Shown: positions 40,441 to 53,392 of the stretch, in pieces
Layout of the letters: the number at the start of each line of letters is the position of its first letter
Position numbering within the stretch: position 1 is the stretch's first letter
NCBI GenBank assembly: GCA_029961685.1
Contig: JARWKL010000010.1
Span: 8,515,931-8,579,930, forward strand
Direction: 5' to 3'
DNA length: 64,000 nucleotides
Source of the DNA: Aristolochia californica
Lineage: Eukaryota; Streptophyta; Magnoliopsida; Piperales; Aristolochiaceae
The notes under the pieces: generated by a model
What the model was told of the DNA's origin: nothing
The model's database searches: none
Seen by the model: the letters and a program-made list of their open reading frames with translations, nothing else
Program-made: the position numbers and the translations under genes

Positions 40441-43400
40441 GGTCTCCGAAAGTACATAGGAAGAGGTGGTGGGTCCACTAGGGCCCGATAATTGGTTGGA
40501 ACACTTACATACCCATCGGGCCCAATGGACCCACAAATTACGTTTCAAATTATTTTATAATATTTTATTTTAATTTATTTTTAGTTTATTTTTTTTCAAT
40601 TTTACTGGATTTGGTCAAATAGTGATCTTATCTGTTTTGAAATTTAAATTTAATTTTTTCTTTTCTGATTTTATTGATTTGATCTGATAGCGATCATATC
40701 TATTTTAAATTTTAAATTTTAATTTTAGTTATTTATAAGGTTGGTAACAGGATGTTGAAAATAGTTTTGACGATGAATTATTAAATTCTCCCTATTTCTA
40801 ATATCTCCCTCTCTCCCTCCCCTTCTTCTTCCCCTTCTTCTTCTTTCTTCTCTATTCTTCTTCTTCTAAATTATTCTTCTTAATTATCCTATTTTTCATT
40901 CTCAATTCTTTCTACTTTCTCTCTATTTTCTTCATTTATTTTTCTAATTTCAATAATTAACCGATATTCACATACGACAATTAAAATTGCGCCTCTTTCC
41001 ACATCAATTTGGTATCAAAACAAAAGCCCGATATCATCCTTCTCCTCTCTATTTTTTTTATTTGTTCTCTCTTCTAGTAGCTCATCCGTCCCCTGCCCCT
41101 TCCCCAACTGTGTGGAGCATTCCCTCCAAATTAGAGTGAAGATCCCATTGGCGAACCTAATCCAGAGCATTATTCCCTTCTTTGTTCGGTCCCTCTGTCA
41201 AGATACCTCTCACTGAGACTGGATCCACCATCACCGACCCAGCCACCGATCCAATCGACAAGACTATCTAACCCTCTCCCGACTCCATCCAGCCCTTGTC
41301 ATCCAAACTCGCTGCCATCAACAGAAGTAGATGGCACAAAAAGAGGAAACAATTTCATCACCTACTAAAGCTCTCACCGCAATCGCAACATCGACCAATG
41401 AAGCATCCCACCGTTGCAAAATGGTCCACAGGACCACCCACCGTCGTTGAGACCACCATCAGCATCTTCTAGTCTTCCAAAAATTCCAAAAATCACCCTT
41501 TGTCACCGCCTCCCGCCTCTTTCGGCCACTTGCAACGCCCCGATTGATGTTGTTCCTCGTTGGCGCCAGACTGGAGCCCTCCCTGAGCATCACCCTTCTA
41601 AAAAACAAATCTCTTCCCTGAGCCATCACTGTCGACCAGCCAATCAGATTATCACTTCCATCATCTCCTGCCTTTATTATCTCTCCACCATCTCCAGCCT
41701 TCATCATCGCACCGACCACTGCTGTAGGAAACAATCAGAGGGATACGAAGCCTTCCTCCCTACTTTACAGGTCTCTAAAAGTACAAAGGAAGAGGTGGTA
41801 GGTCCACTGGGGTTCGATAGTTGGTGAGAACACGAGTATAGCCATCGCCCCTAGTGGACCAATTATTTTATAATTTCTTTTACTTCAATTTATTTTTATT
41901 TTGTTTTTCTTGATTTGGCTGGATTTGGTGAGATGTTGATCTTATTTGTTTTGAATTTTAAATTTTAATTTTAATTTAAGTTTATCTTTTCTTATTTTAT
42001 TGGATTTGATAAGACAGTGATCTTATCTATTTAAAATTTAAAATTTAAAATTTTAATTTTAGTTATTATAGCATGTAACATGATGTTGAAAATAGTTTTG
42101 ACGATGAATAATTAAATTCCCCCTTGTTTCTGGTATCTCCCTCTCTCCCTCCCCTTCATTATCTTCTTCTTTCTTCTCTATTATTCTTCTTCTAAATTCT
42201 TCTTCTCAAATCTCTTATTTCTCATTCCCAATTCTTCATTCATTCTCTCTATTTTCTTCATTTCTCTTCTAATTCTAGCAATTAACCAATATTTGTATAC
42301 GACAATTAAAATCGCACCTTGTTCTACATAAATTTGGTATCAAAGCAAAAATCTTCCATCATCCTTCTCCTTTGTATTTTTTTACGTTATTCTCTCTTTC
42401 AGTGGCTCAACCATCCCATACCCCTTCCCCAACTACCGTGAAGTACTCCCCCAAATTAGAGCGAAGATCCCATTGGTGAACCTAATCCAGAGCATTGTTT
42501 CCTTCTTTGCTCTGTCTACCATTGAGACTATCTGACCACTCACTGGGACTCGATCCGCCATCACCGATCCAACTACTGATCCAATCGACCAGACTCTCTG
42601 ACCCCCTCCCGACTCCAACGAACCCCTGTCATCCAAACTCACTATCGTAGACAGAAGTATATAGCACAAAAAGTGGAAACAACTTCATCACCTACTCGAG
42701 TTGTCGTCGTAAAATCAACCATTGAAGCATCCAACCGTTGCAAGGTCATCCACCAAACCATTCCACTGTCGTTGAGACCACCATCCACATCTTCGAGTCT
42801 TCCTGAAACCACTCTTTGTCTGTGCCTCCCGCCTCCTGCCTCCCACCTCCTTCGGCCACCTGCAATGCCCCAATTGATGTTGTTCCTCGTTGGCACCAGA
42901 TCAGAGCCCTCTTGATCGTCACCCTTCTCGAAAAATAAATAAGTAAAAATATCTTCCCTGAGCCATGATCACCGACCAGCCAATCAGATTGTCACCTCCA
43001 TCATCTCCAACTTTTGTCATTGCCTCCACCGTCTCTAGCCTTCATCATCGCACCGATCATTGTTGTCGGAAGTAGCTAGGCATTCCCATCCCTCACGTAC
43101 TTTGCCGACATCCTCAATTTCGTCAAAGCTGCCACTTGTCACCATTTTTGTCATTATCGTCAGCTCTACTACCAATTGCGTCGAATTCTCCCAAAGCTTC
43201 TCATCGGCACCGCACCAAACCCAATTATTTTAATTTATTTTTAGTTTCCTGATTTTATTGGAGTTTGTCAGATAGTGATCGTAGCTGATTTGAATTTTAG
43301 ATTTGAATTTTAGTTTATTTTTTTCTGATTTTATTGGATTTGATCAGATAATGATTTTGTCTATTTTAAAATTAAAATTTGAATTTAGTTATTTATAAGA

Positions 43401-43672
43401 CGTAACAGGATGTTGAAAGTATCTTTGATGATGAATTATTAAATTATCCTTGTTTCTAGTTTCTCCCTCTCTCCCTCTCCTCTCTTCTTCTTCTTCCCCT
43501 TCTTCTTTCTTCTCCGTTCTTCTTTTTCTAAATTATTCTTCTAAATTTTCCTATTTCTTGTTCCCAATTCTTCCTTTTTTTTTCCTCTCTGTTTTCTTCA
43601 TTTCTCTTTCTAATTCGAAAAATTAATCGATATTCACATACGACAATTAAAATCGCGCCTTGTTCCGCATCA
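40441..43672 (+). repeat. Three-unit tandem array of degenerate LTR-like repeats
   Basis: Unit 1 starts at 40441 and unit 2 at 41770 (period about 1.33 kb). A partial unit 3 starts at about 43216 and ends CGCATCA at 43672. Each unit starts with an AT-rich LTR-like stretch ending ACATCA or similar. In units 1 and 2 this is followed by tRNA-Met-type primer sites TGGTATCAAAAC (41010) and TGGTATCAAAGC (42335), then a Pro/Ser-coding interior (for example 41414-41827). The pattern LTR-interior-LTR-interior-LTR suggests recombination between copies of a non-autonomous LTR element. There are no polymerase motifs. Confidence 0.68.
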
Positions 43673-45535
43673 AGAGGCAGAGTAACCTCTCCCCCTCCGT
43701 AATTTCTAATTCAAGGAACAAAATTCTTCTAATTCTTTTTAAAAGTTATATATGCTAACATAGTTATAACGTTAGGAGTGGTTCAACCAATGGTTAAATC
43801 CAATTGGACTCAAGATGAATTATTAAATTCTCCTTGTTTCTGGTCACCGGGTTGGTGACCAGGTCAAGTTCAATAACACTGCTTTGACTGAAACAAAAGT
43901 GTGTCAATCAAATTTTTAGAAATAAAAATAATTTAGTAAGGGGTTTTAGATGTTCACCGTTAACTACTCAGTTAAAGTAAGAAAAACAAGGAATCCCCGG
44001 ACTTTAACCCTACTTTTGTTTATGCTTTTGTTATTACATAATTGATGAAGCGGAAAAGTTGTTCCAGCCAGTTCTTGGATCGTGTCCAAAAGCACTCAGG
44101 TGTCATTACCCACAGCATCTAGTAGTAGACATGAACTGTTAACATCGTGATCAAATACTTTCCATTAGGAGAAAAGAGGTGATCTGTCACAGTACACTTG
44201 AGAGGAGTTTCTCTTCAAATACATGATGATATCTCATATGTGGACCACAGTGATCGAGAGTCTTAGCTTTAGCCCCAAATGGCGTCCTCCTCTTTATGCA
44301 TCATGAGTTTCTTCATGGTTCTGCTTTCTGTGGTTCCAAAAAGAAAAATAGTATTTGTTAAATACTTGAGAAATTATTAGATACGGTAGGATATATTATA
44401 TTATCTAATAATAGAAGAAGAATGGAAAAGAAGAAGAGAAATAGAGAAGGAAGGAGCACGTGAGAGAGAAATCTTCTCTTTGGTTTTTTACTTCATAACT
44501 AATGCAAGTACAATGCTTATTTATAAGCTCTTCTATTATACCATTGGATAGCTTCCTATTAGAACTAGTGAATGCATTTTGAGATTAAACATGATTCTTG
44601 TGTTTCTTAAAGGAATTTGTAGTATTCTTTGAAGGATTTTATTATATATATTAGAATAACGTTGTTCTTAGACTTCTACGTTTATGATAATATGATTTTT
44701 AATACTTTTTATAATTTTATAAATTTAATTTTTCCATTTATTTATGCTTTCTACTATTTGATAAATACGTAAATATCGGTATACAAGGACTTATGTCTCA
44801 TAGCACTAGTAGCAAGGCTTGACAATCTTTCTCCTTTAGGAATACAACAACCAACTAAGCAACAACTTAGATTCACAAAGAATTTTAAAATAACTAATCC
44901 AAAGCCACATCGGCTTCTCTCAATATAATTGATATGAGGACAATCTTTTCTTGCTAAAGGCATGACCGGAATTCTAAGGGTTGCTTTCTTACACTTCAGC
45001 CCAATATGAATGTCTCTCTAATAGGCAAATTCATAGTTAAAACATAAATGGATAGGTATATTAGTTCTAAGTACCTAATCAATGTAATAGTAGCTCAATG
45101 GTACTTGAATGATTAGATTTCAAAATATAAGCTTAATAAAATCAAATTTATTTTTCAAATAGGAGACAACACACAACTTGACTGGACTCAAATATAATTT
45201 CACAATACAAGCACACAAGCCAAATGATCTGAGCCATAATCAAGTTCAGTCAAGTTGGACGAAAATCATTCAAAGATTTGAAAGTATAAGCTCGATGATG
45301 CTTAGATTTTGAAAAGAACCATCCAAATATTTAGCGTCATATTACCTCAACAAGTCGCTATGCTAGAATAATATGATTTCAATGTATAAGAGTATAAATT
45401 TTAGCCAAAAAAGAAATCGAGAAAATAAAGATTTCAAAATATGAGCTTATAAATACTTAGCTCTTTCACAAATTGCTTTTCAAAAATTAAAATCTAATGT
45501 CCAAATACAATTTCAAAGTGTAAAAGTGCTTTGGA
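43673..45535. other. Intergenic, AT-rich
   Basis: No gene supported. A fragment at 43820-43845 (ATTATTAAATTCTCCTTGTTTCTGG) repeats a piece of the upstream array. A short minus-strand frame at 44754-44963 is not recognised. Confidence 0.5.
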
Positions 45536-45896
45536 GTGGTCATCACAACCTTAGGAATTAGTGAAGGGATTGCTTCAAGTATTAGCTCTACAGGTGTTTC
45601 CACAAGTCGTAGGTCACATTCTTCATCAAGTTCAAGTTGGTCAAAGTTAATGACTTATGTGAAACAAGTGGAAGTAGTGAATTCACCAAGGTTATCATTA
45701 GAAAATTATCTTGAAGAAGGTGTGTATATTTTTTGGGAAACTTCACAATATGAAATTGATGTTTTAGAATGGTAGAAAGTGAATAATTTAAAATTTTGGG
45801 TATTATTTAAGATGGCAGCAGACATCCTTATAATTTCCATATCCACAATAGCTTCAGAGTCAACCTTTAGTGCTGGTGATGTAATGGACCCATATC
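45536..45896 (+). pseudogene. hAT transposase C-terminal fragment
   Basis: The frame reads GIASSISSTGVSTSRRSHS and SPRLSLENYLEEGVYIF. After a stop it gives the hAT dimerisation motif: NNLKFWVLFKMAADILIISIST and IASESTFSAGDVMDPY. It is homologous, in inverted orientation, to 46745-47065. It ends at DPY, exactly where a TAGGGG terminus begins. It lacks the catalytic domain. Confidence 0.82.
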
Positions 45897-46739
45897 TAGG
45901 GGTGGCATCGAGTCGAGCCAAGCTTGAACCTCTCTATGTTCGAGCTAAGCTTGACTTAAATATTTCAAACTCGAGCTTGAGCTGAGCCTAAAATTTTAGT
46001 CGAGCTTGAGCCCAATAATTTTAACCAAGTTCGAGTTAAAACTCGAGCCGAGTTTGAGGTCCAACCTACATTTAATATTTTGCATAAAATATATATCAAA
46101 TAAACTATATATAAAATTATGCATAAATTTTACATAAATTGGGCATAACATATGTACATAATACCTGCATAAAATTGTCTATACACTCTGTATAAAATTA
46201 TTCATATACACTACATAATATTATGCATAAACTTTATTGAATAATCAAACACAAAATTAAATGAAATATCAATATCAATTTAAATTCACCCAAATAAACA
46301 CTATGAATCCAGTATAAAATTATAAACTCTAGCTCTTTCTCTTCGTGCTAGAAAACAATATACCAAGTCCCCACATGAGCAAAATCTCGACCTATGACAA
46401 AATAAAAGAATAAAACTAACTGTTGTGAGAAAAAAAATTACTCTTCCACTACTAGTTACTTAATGTAGTGAAAAATATTAAAATTACCATGATAAGAAAA
46501 AATAAAAAATCAAGTAACTTGTAGTATTATCTCCACAATCTTCTTCTTGGGCTGTAATGATAAAAAAATAAAAATAAAAAATAAATAAAACTAAAAAACT
46601 TATTCAAAAATATCATAATAAATAATTATTCAAAAGTAGTTCTCCTTTTGATTTTTCTTTACACCGTGAAGAACCCGAACCCAATTACAACAAAAAATCA
46701 AAGTTTGAACTGTATTTGGTGCCAAAGAAGAACGCTATG

Positions 46740-48330
46740 GGTCTATTAATCAACCACCAACACTAAATATAGACTTCGAAGCTACTATTGATATGGGAAT
46801 TACAAGGATGTTTGCTGTCATCTTAGATAATACCCAAAATTTTAAATTATTCACTTTCTACTATTCCAAAACATAAAAATAATATTGTGATATTTCCTCA
46901 CAAATATACACACCTTCTTCAAGATAATTTTCCAGTTCTGACTTTGGTGAATTCACTACTTCCACTTGTTCACATAAGTCATTAACTTTGACCAACTTGA
47001 ACTTGATGAAGAATGTGACCTAGGACTTGTGGAAACACCAGTAGAGCTAGTATTTGAAGCAATCCCTTCATTACTAATCTCCACATTATATATGGATACA
47101 TATTCATCATAAATCTCATATAAGGTTCGTCTAACTAAGTTTATATTCATCTTAGCTTCCTCTTCATAATATATCTCTGGAAAACACTTTTTGATCAACC
47201 TTAATTTGACCATTGGATCCAAAACTGAAGCAACAACCATCAACAAATTGCATTCATGCCAGTACTTTTCAAATTTCTCTTTCATTCTATGAACCATTGT
47301 TCTAATGAAAACATTTTCATTTGTAGAATGAAAATTCAAAACTTCTTTTACCCAATACACCTCACTAAGGTACAAATTAGAAGTAGGGTAGTCCCTCCCA
47401 GAAATGATATTAGTGACTACGTTAAAAACTTCCAAAATCCCCCACATCATTTCAACCTTTTCCCATTCATCAAAAAATGGCAAACAATCATAAGTTGGTT
47501 CTCTATCTTGAATTCTAGGGAATGCATCTTTGAATTTTAATGTAGAAGATAACATATCATAAGTGGAGTGCCAACGAGTTGGATAATCAATAACCAACCT
47601 TTTTACACCTAATTGTAGTTGTTGCAGAATTTCAGAAAAAATGCGAAGTCTAGCCTTAGATAGATTTATGAATTTGACACACACATATTCTCAATAATAT
47701 CCATAATTTGAGCAAGACCATCTTGGACTAATAAGTTAAAAATATGAGCACAACAACACACATGAAATAACTTCCCACCATAAACTAATTGCATGTTTCT
47801 TGAAGTAGTATCTTTCAAAACTCTCAGACAAACATCATTATATGCAGTATTATCAACAATTAACTAAATACTTTATTTTTTATATCCCAATCTTTCAAAC
47901 ACTTGTAAATAACATTTGCTATGTCAACGCCACAAGGAGGAGGAGGAACATGCACAAAACTCAAGACTCATTTTTGTAGCTTCCAATTCCTATCAATAAA
48001 ATGCCTAGTAATAACCATGTATTCAATCTTTTAATTCTAGGACTTCCAAAAATCTGTGGTAAGACTAATCTTGTTAATCTATTTTAACAAAGGTTTCAAT
48101 TTATTTTTTTTCAGCCTCATACACCTCCATACACTCCTTAATGGTCTTTCGAGATATTTTTTCATAATTCACATTTGTCATCTTCATTACATCCCTCATT
48201 TAGGGTACCTTCATCTCGGTTCACTTCTATTACATTAGCAATTCTAAGGGAATACGACTCTAGTGGAGTTGAGTCATTATCTAAGGCCACACTAGAACTA
48301 GTTTTAACTAGTGATGTCAATTGAGCAGGA
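46740..48330 (-). pseudogene. hAT transposase (RICESLEEPER-like), broken
   Basis: Reading from 48330 leftwards: a degraded N-terminal part (48446-48160), then around 48030-47700 the RNase H-like core (VDNTAYNDVCLRVLKD, HVCCCAHIFNLLVQDGL) with stops. An open 242-residue stretch (47684-46956) carries PTRWHSTYDML, WEKVEMMWGILEVFN, NLYLSEVYWVKEVLN, KFEKYWHECNLLMVVASVLDP and the region before the dimerisation domain, which follows to 46745 in broken frames. The BED finger was not seen. Frameshifts at a GT repeat (47670) and elsewhere inactivate it. Confidence 0.85.
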
Positions 48331-48449
48331 GGTGTTGATATTCTTACTTCTAAAAAAAAAAAAATACAAATTAAAAACAAAACAAAAATCCTAACAACAA
48401 ACATAAATCCAAAAAAAGAGAGATTTACAAATGAATGTAGACACATTGA

Positions 48450-48977
48450 TGAGAGAGGAGATAGAAATAATTTCTATTATGTAAGGGGTTGATAATGGAA
48501 CCATCGAGAGTCTACTCAGGGATCTTCCTCTATGGTTTCTATTAAAGAGTAGAAAAGTTGGAAGAAGAAACAACAATAGTAGCATTAGGAAATATACAAA
48601 GACAAACATTGTACATCACTTTAACTAAATGACCCAAGTGAGCACCTGGATTCTATTACAGACCCTCAACAACATTATATAGAGGAATTGTGTGATGGTG
48701 TGTTGTGTTAAGTCCCTCCTTGGAAGAGGAATTGTGGCATTAACATTTGTTATCCTATTTTATTCTTAAGCTAAAAGTAACATGTCTCTTTCCTTTTTGG
48801 CTTAGACACAAAAAGCAAAATTTCTGGTTGTATCTCATTTGAATGAGTTGTGGGCTATGGTTTCATAGCTTTCTACCACTTGGCATAGAATCTTTTGGTA
48901 TCTTATACTTAGCTCATGTGCATATATTGTTAGACTGTGAATGAAGTTTTACGCTCATGTACATACATTATTAGTCT
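48450..48977. other. hAT 5' region
   Basis: No feature that I can support apart from AT-rich spacer; it presumably belongs to the hAT element upstream of its transposase. Confidence 0.4.
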
Positions 48978-49300
48978 ATGAAGGAAGTTGATATCCTAAT
49001 GGAAATAGTGCACAAAATCCTTTCTATTATGGGATGTTGTTTTATTAAATATGCAACATCAGAGGAAGCTGATCTACCCAACAGAGCTTTGCATAATCAA
49101 GTCATTCTACCTGGGGTAAGTTCCTTGTTGCTCCTGTTTTCATTATCTATTTTTCAACAAATATGGTTTCTTTTGAGGAATCTTTGTTTATATTTTCAAT
49201 TTTTTCCTGGTCTACCATGGCAACAAATGATTTTCGGAAGTTGTGAAATCTTTGTTCTTGTGGAGATCTATTATAAATGGCCATTTCAATAGATTATAAA
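48978..49300 (+). pseudogene. FCA: FCA-like exon fragment with splice donor and intron start
   Basis: A plus-strand frame gives GCCFIKYATSEEAD then RALHNQVILPG, which matches the first RNA-recognition motif of the flowering-time protein FCA. Directly after LPG stands GTAAGT, a good splice donor (49116), and the sequence beyond is T-rich, intron-like and non-coding. The upstream half of the motif is degraded. An exon with its donor implies capture of genomic DNA rather than cDNA. It lies between the hAT transposase and copia C2, inside the proposed hAT ends. Confidence 0.68.
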
Positions 49301-49488
49301 TAGTTTATTAAGCAATCTTCAACTGTTCATTGAGCTTGTGTAAGTGTGCTCCTTAGTTCTGTACATAAAGCTACTGAACAATTCTTACCTTCATGAATTT
49401 GTTTCATCAACAAGACAATTGAAGAGGATAATTTCTGTAGAGGATAATTGAAGAAGTCTTCTTTATGCGGAAGTCCTCTCTTGATTAT

Positions 49489-49877
49489 TTTTGGAAGATG
49501 GGCTCAAGCCCACTAGCTCAAGACAAGAAGCCCACACGTCAAAGGAGTGGCATATGTGTAAAATATGGTACTTTCCATAAAGATGCCATAGACATAAATA
49601 TGTGTTCCTTTTATGTCTTTTGTTTTATCAAGTTGTAGCCCTAAGGGCATTATAAAACTATAAGTAAATGCATTGGCTAAGAGGTAGGGCATTGAAGCAC
49701 TCTCCTCTCTTTCCACAAATTCGTCCAACCCTCATTTTTATTTTTGACGTAACCCTCTTCTCCCTTAATCCAAACTCTCTCTTTCCACATTCTTCTTCTG
49801 CTCTTCTCCTTCTCTCTTCTTCTTCTTCTTCTTTCTTGTTGATCTAAACTTCCTTTCATAAGATCCTAAATTTTACG
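49489..49877 (+). repeat. 5' LTR of copia C2
   Basis: Begins TTTTGGAAGATGGG (canonical TGTTGGAAG in the partner) and ends TTTTACG just before the primer site. Contains a CT-rich stretch (49790-49840). Confidence 0.88.
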
Positions 49878-49889
49878 TGGTATCAGTGC
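49878..49889 (+). promoter_or_regulatory. Primer-binding site of copia C2
   Basis: TGGTATCAGTGC differs from the tRNA-iMet complement at one position and abuts the LTR. Confidence 0.85.
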
Positions 49890-50779
49890 AAGGAGTTTAG
49901 GATCTCTCTTCATGGAGTTATTATAAAATCTGTTCAAGAAGTTGTAAAAGGAGTTCAGTCATGAAGAGATAACTTCATGCTCTTCTTATTGATTTTTTTT
50001 TTGTTTCCTTTTCTTATTTACATACTCCTTTTTACTGTTTTTCTTTACTTCTTGAATTTTGAGTCACATCAAGTCAAGATAAATCTTTATATGTTGTAAA
50101 GATTTATTTCTATGACTAAATTGATGTTATAATCTTGACGCCTTGTAAAATCAATTACAAGAGTGATCAAGATCATTTGTTGTTTGCATCTTATTAAGAT
50201 TGATGGGTGAAATTCAATTACCTTTATGTAATTTGGATCCATCTCATTTGAGGTAGAATTCCAGCACATGTTGCTGTATCTTCTCCTACTTAAGGTTGCT
50301 CATGGGTTAGTGTTATATTGTTGGATGCCCATTATATGTTTGATGAAATTCTAGCAGTCATTTACCGTTTGTAGTTCCGTTTTTTTTTCGTCAACAATTG
50401 AATTTTTGTTTACGTTGAAGTCTCCCATGAGCTGAAGATAAATCTCTTCCAAGTGTCTTGGTTTGTCGTTAAATCTTCTCTAAATTTTTGTTTATTGCTC
50501 GTTTGTGTTGGAGTTTGAATTAAGACCTAATCAGTCGCATCTATTTTCTTCTCTTTGTTCTTATGAATACAAGAGAAGTTGAGTGATGGCTGGATGTTAT
50601 TATCACTTGTGAAAGGCACAAATTTGTTGATAATTTGGTGCTTGCCCTCGTGAAAGAAATTGGTTCTTGTTCTCTTTTGTTGGTGACTGATTTGGTCTAC
50701 GGGTTCTTCAAATTACATTGAGTAATTGTTCTTTGAGGAAGGCCTTTTCCCTTGACCTCCATATTTTACTTGCCTCATC
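49890..50779 (+). other. C2 leader
   Basis: About 890 bp of untranslated T-rich sequence between primer site and gag. No gene seen. Confidence 0.6.
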
Positions 50780-51890
50780 ATGGAGATTGGATACAATAGT
50801 AATAAGAGTGAAATACTCCGTATTACTACAATTCCACTTAGAGGTCTCTCCAATTACATGAGCTGGTCACAATTGGTTCGGAGGATTCTTATTACTCGTG
50901 ACCTTTTGAGCCACGTTGTTAAATTTCCTCCTCCGATTGATGAAGAAGATGCGTCCTACAGTAAGTGGGTTAATGATGATAACATGGTGATAAGTTGGCT
51001 CATTAATAGCATGGAAGAGCAGATGGCTAACAATGTGGTCCACTTGGAAACCGCCAAGAACATATGGGACACTTGTGCCAAGCTTTACTCAAGCACTGCT
51101 TCATTACAAAAAATATATGATGTCTTACAAAACATGCTGCATACGAAACATGGAGATAATATTCATGAATTTTTGGCACGGTTTCAAGGTCTTCTTCAAG
51201 AATGGAAACTAGCTCAGCCATATTCCACTGATATTTTCGTTCAAGAACGACAAAGAGAAGCTTTGGCCGCAACCATTTGCTTATCGAATATTAAAACATA
51301 CCTTGAGGTGGCCAAAACTTAGCTTCTAAGTTCTTCTGCTCTTCCATCCTTCGATGATATTAGTGCTATATTACTTCGGATACCGGATCCATCCCCTCCT
51401 TCTCCTATTGATGCTCCATCGACAATGTTCTCTGGCAATTGGGGTATATCTTCCTCATCCCAAGGACGGGGCAGAAATATGAGAAGGGTCGAACTATGAG
51501 AGGGGCTGAAAATAGAGGTGGTAGAACGGGTCAAAATTCTTTCCGTACTGAGCCTCAACTTTGCACTTATTGTGGCCGTCAGAACCACCTTGTGGCATCA
51601 TACTGGAAACTTCATGGCAAGCCTGATTGGACCACAACTAACCCAGTCTCGGTTAACATTGAAAAAAATGAAGATAAGGCTGAATCATCATCCGAAAATG
51701 TGACTCTTACGGTTGAGGACTATGCTGCATTTCAGAAAATGAAGTCCTTCATGAAATCATCTATTCCCTCATCATCTACTGCTGCCGCTACTATTGCCTC
51801 AGGTATGCTTTCTTCCTCTTCTTCCTCTTCCTCTTGGATCATCGACTCTGGGGCCTCCGAACATCTATCAGGTAACAAACACTTGTTGTA
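50780..51890 (+). pseudogene. C2 gag and protease start
   Basis: The gag frame (50780-51322) has the UBN2-type start (ILRITTIPLRGLSNYMSWS) and NIWDTCAKLYSS, then a stop at 51320. A second frame (51439-51891) has the zinc knuckle CTYCGRQNHLVASYWKLHGK. There the fourth ligand position (normally Cys) is Tyr, so zinc binding is probably lost. It is followed by the protease motif WIIDSGASEHLSG and a stop at 51889. Confidence 0.85.
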
Positions 51891-53392
51891 GTCCTTATCT
51901 CTTTGTTATCCTCATAAATTCGTTACTATTGCTGATGGTACCCAAACCAAGGTCCTTGGCAAAAGTTCCTCCTCTCTTACTTCATATATTCCCCTTCAAG
52001 ATGTTTTGTTTGTTCCTCAATTTCCTTTAAATTTTCTCTCGGTTAGTCAATTGACCAAATAATTAAATTGCTCTATCACCTTCTCACCGTCTTCTTGTGT
52101 CTTTCAGGATCTCACTACGAAGCGGGCGATTGGTGGCGGCCATGAAAAGGGGGGTTTGTACTACTTCACTCTTCCACCATTAGCTGCATTATCGTCCACC
52201 ACATCTAAGGCCCAACTTTGGCACAACCGACTTGGTCATCCGTCTACCCCTTCACTTCGTTCTTTGGTTTCATCTTTAAAAGGACTTTCTAATTTCAGTT
52301 GTGAGGTTTGTCAATCAAGTAAACATGTCAGGAGTACATATTCTCCTCGTCTTACAACTACGAGTACTGGTCCGTTTGAGCTAATACATTCTGATGTATG
52401 GGGCCCTTTAAGTGTCTCAAATATTTTCCAAGTTAAATATTTGTCATTTTTTTATGATTTTACTCGAGTGACTTCGTTATATCTATTTAAAGAGCATTCC
52501 AAAATTCTTCCTTTGTTTAAAAATTTTCATGCTATGGTCTTGACACAATTTGGAAAGAAAATTCAAACCCTTAGATCTGATAATGCTAAGGAATACATGT
52601 CTCATGACTTCAAATCATTTTGTGAGATTAATGGGCTTATTCATCAAACATCATGTGCCTATACTCCTCAACAAAATGGTGTTACTGAAAGAAAGAATCA
52701 TCATCTTCTTGAAGTTGCTCGGGGTCCTCCTCTACTCCATGAAGGTACCCTATTTCTATTGGCCTCATGCTATACTTACAACATGCTTTCTAATTAATAG
52801 GTTACCTTCATCAGTCCTTCATCATAAAACTCCTTAGTCTGTGTTATTTAATGGTGAAGATCATTTTTCTCTTCCTTTGAAAGTGTTTGGATGTATGTGT
52901 TTTGTTCATGTTACATTCCCACATAAAATTGAACTTGATCCTCGGTTTATGAGGTGCATTTTTTTGGGGTACTCTCGCACCCAGAAAGGTTTTGTCTGTT
53001 ACAATCCTACCCTTCGGAGGATGTTTATCTCTAGGGATGTGACTTTCTTTGAAGACAACCCCTTCTACTCCTCTCATGATGCTCCTCCAAGATGGACTTG
53101 TCCTTCTACTACTCCTTGTCCGCTTGTCCCGTTCAATCTTGAAGTGGAACCATCCCCTGATGCACCGACCGTACCTTCACCTGTGGAGTTGTCAGATCCA
53201 CCTGAGGTAAGTCCTTCTCCTCCTATGTATGGGCTTGAATTTGATACTCAGCCTATTGGTTTAAGAAAAGAACGTCACTCCTGTACTACTTCGCATCCTA
53301 TCTCAAATTTTATGTCTCACCTTCGCTTGTCTTCCGAGTGTTTTCAGTTTCTTGCGTCTCTTTCTTCTACTTCCGTTCCACAGTTGTATTAG
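51891..53392 (+). pseudogene. C2 protease remainder and integrase
   Basis: After a stop, the pre-integrase finger (LWHNRLGHPSTPSLRSL, CEVCQSSKHVR) and integrase core are readable at 52156-52797: ELIHSDVWGP (first Asp), TLRSDNAKEYMS (second Asp), PQQNGVTERKN (Glu). A frame change at 52790 leads to 52841-53392 with VFGCMCFVHVTFP, KCIFLGYS-type sequence (here RCIFLGYSRTQKGFVCY) and a Pro-rich linker. Confidence 0.87.
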
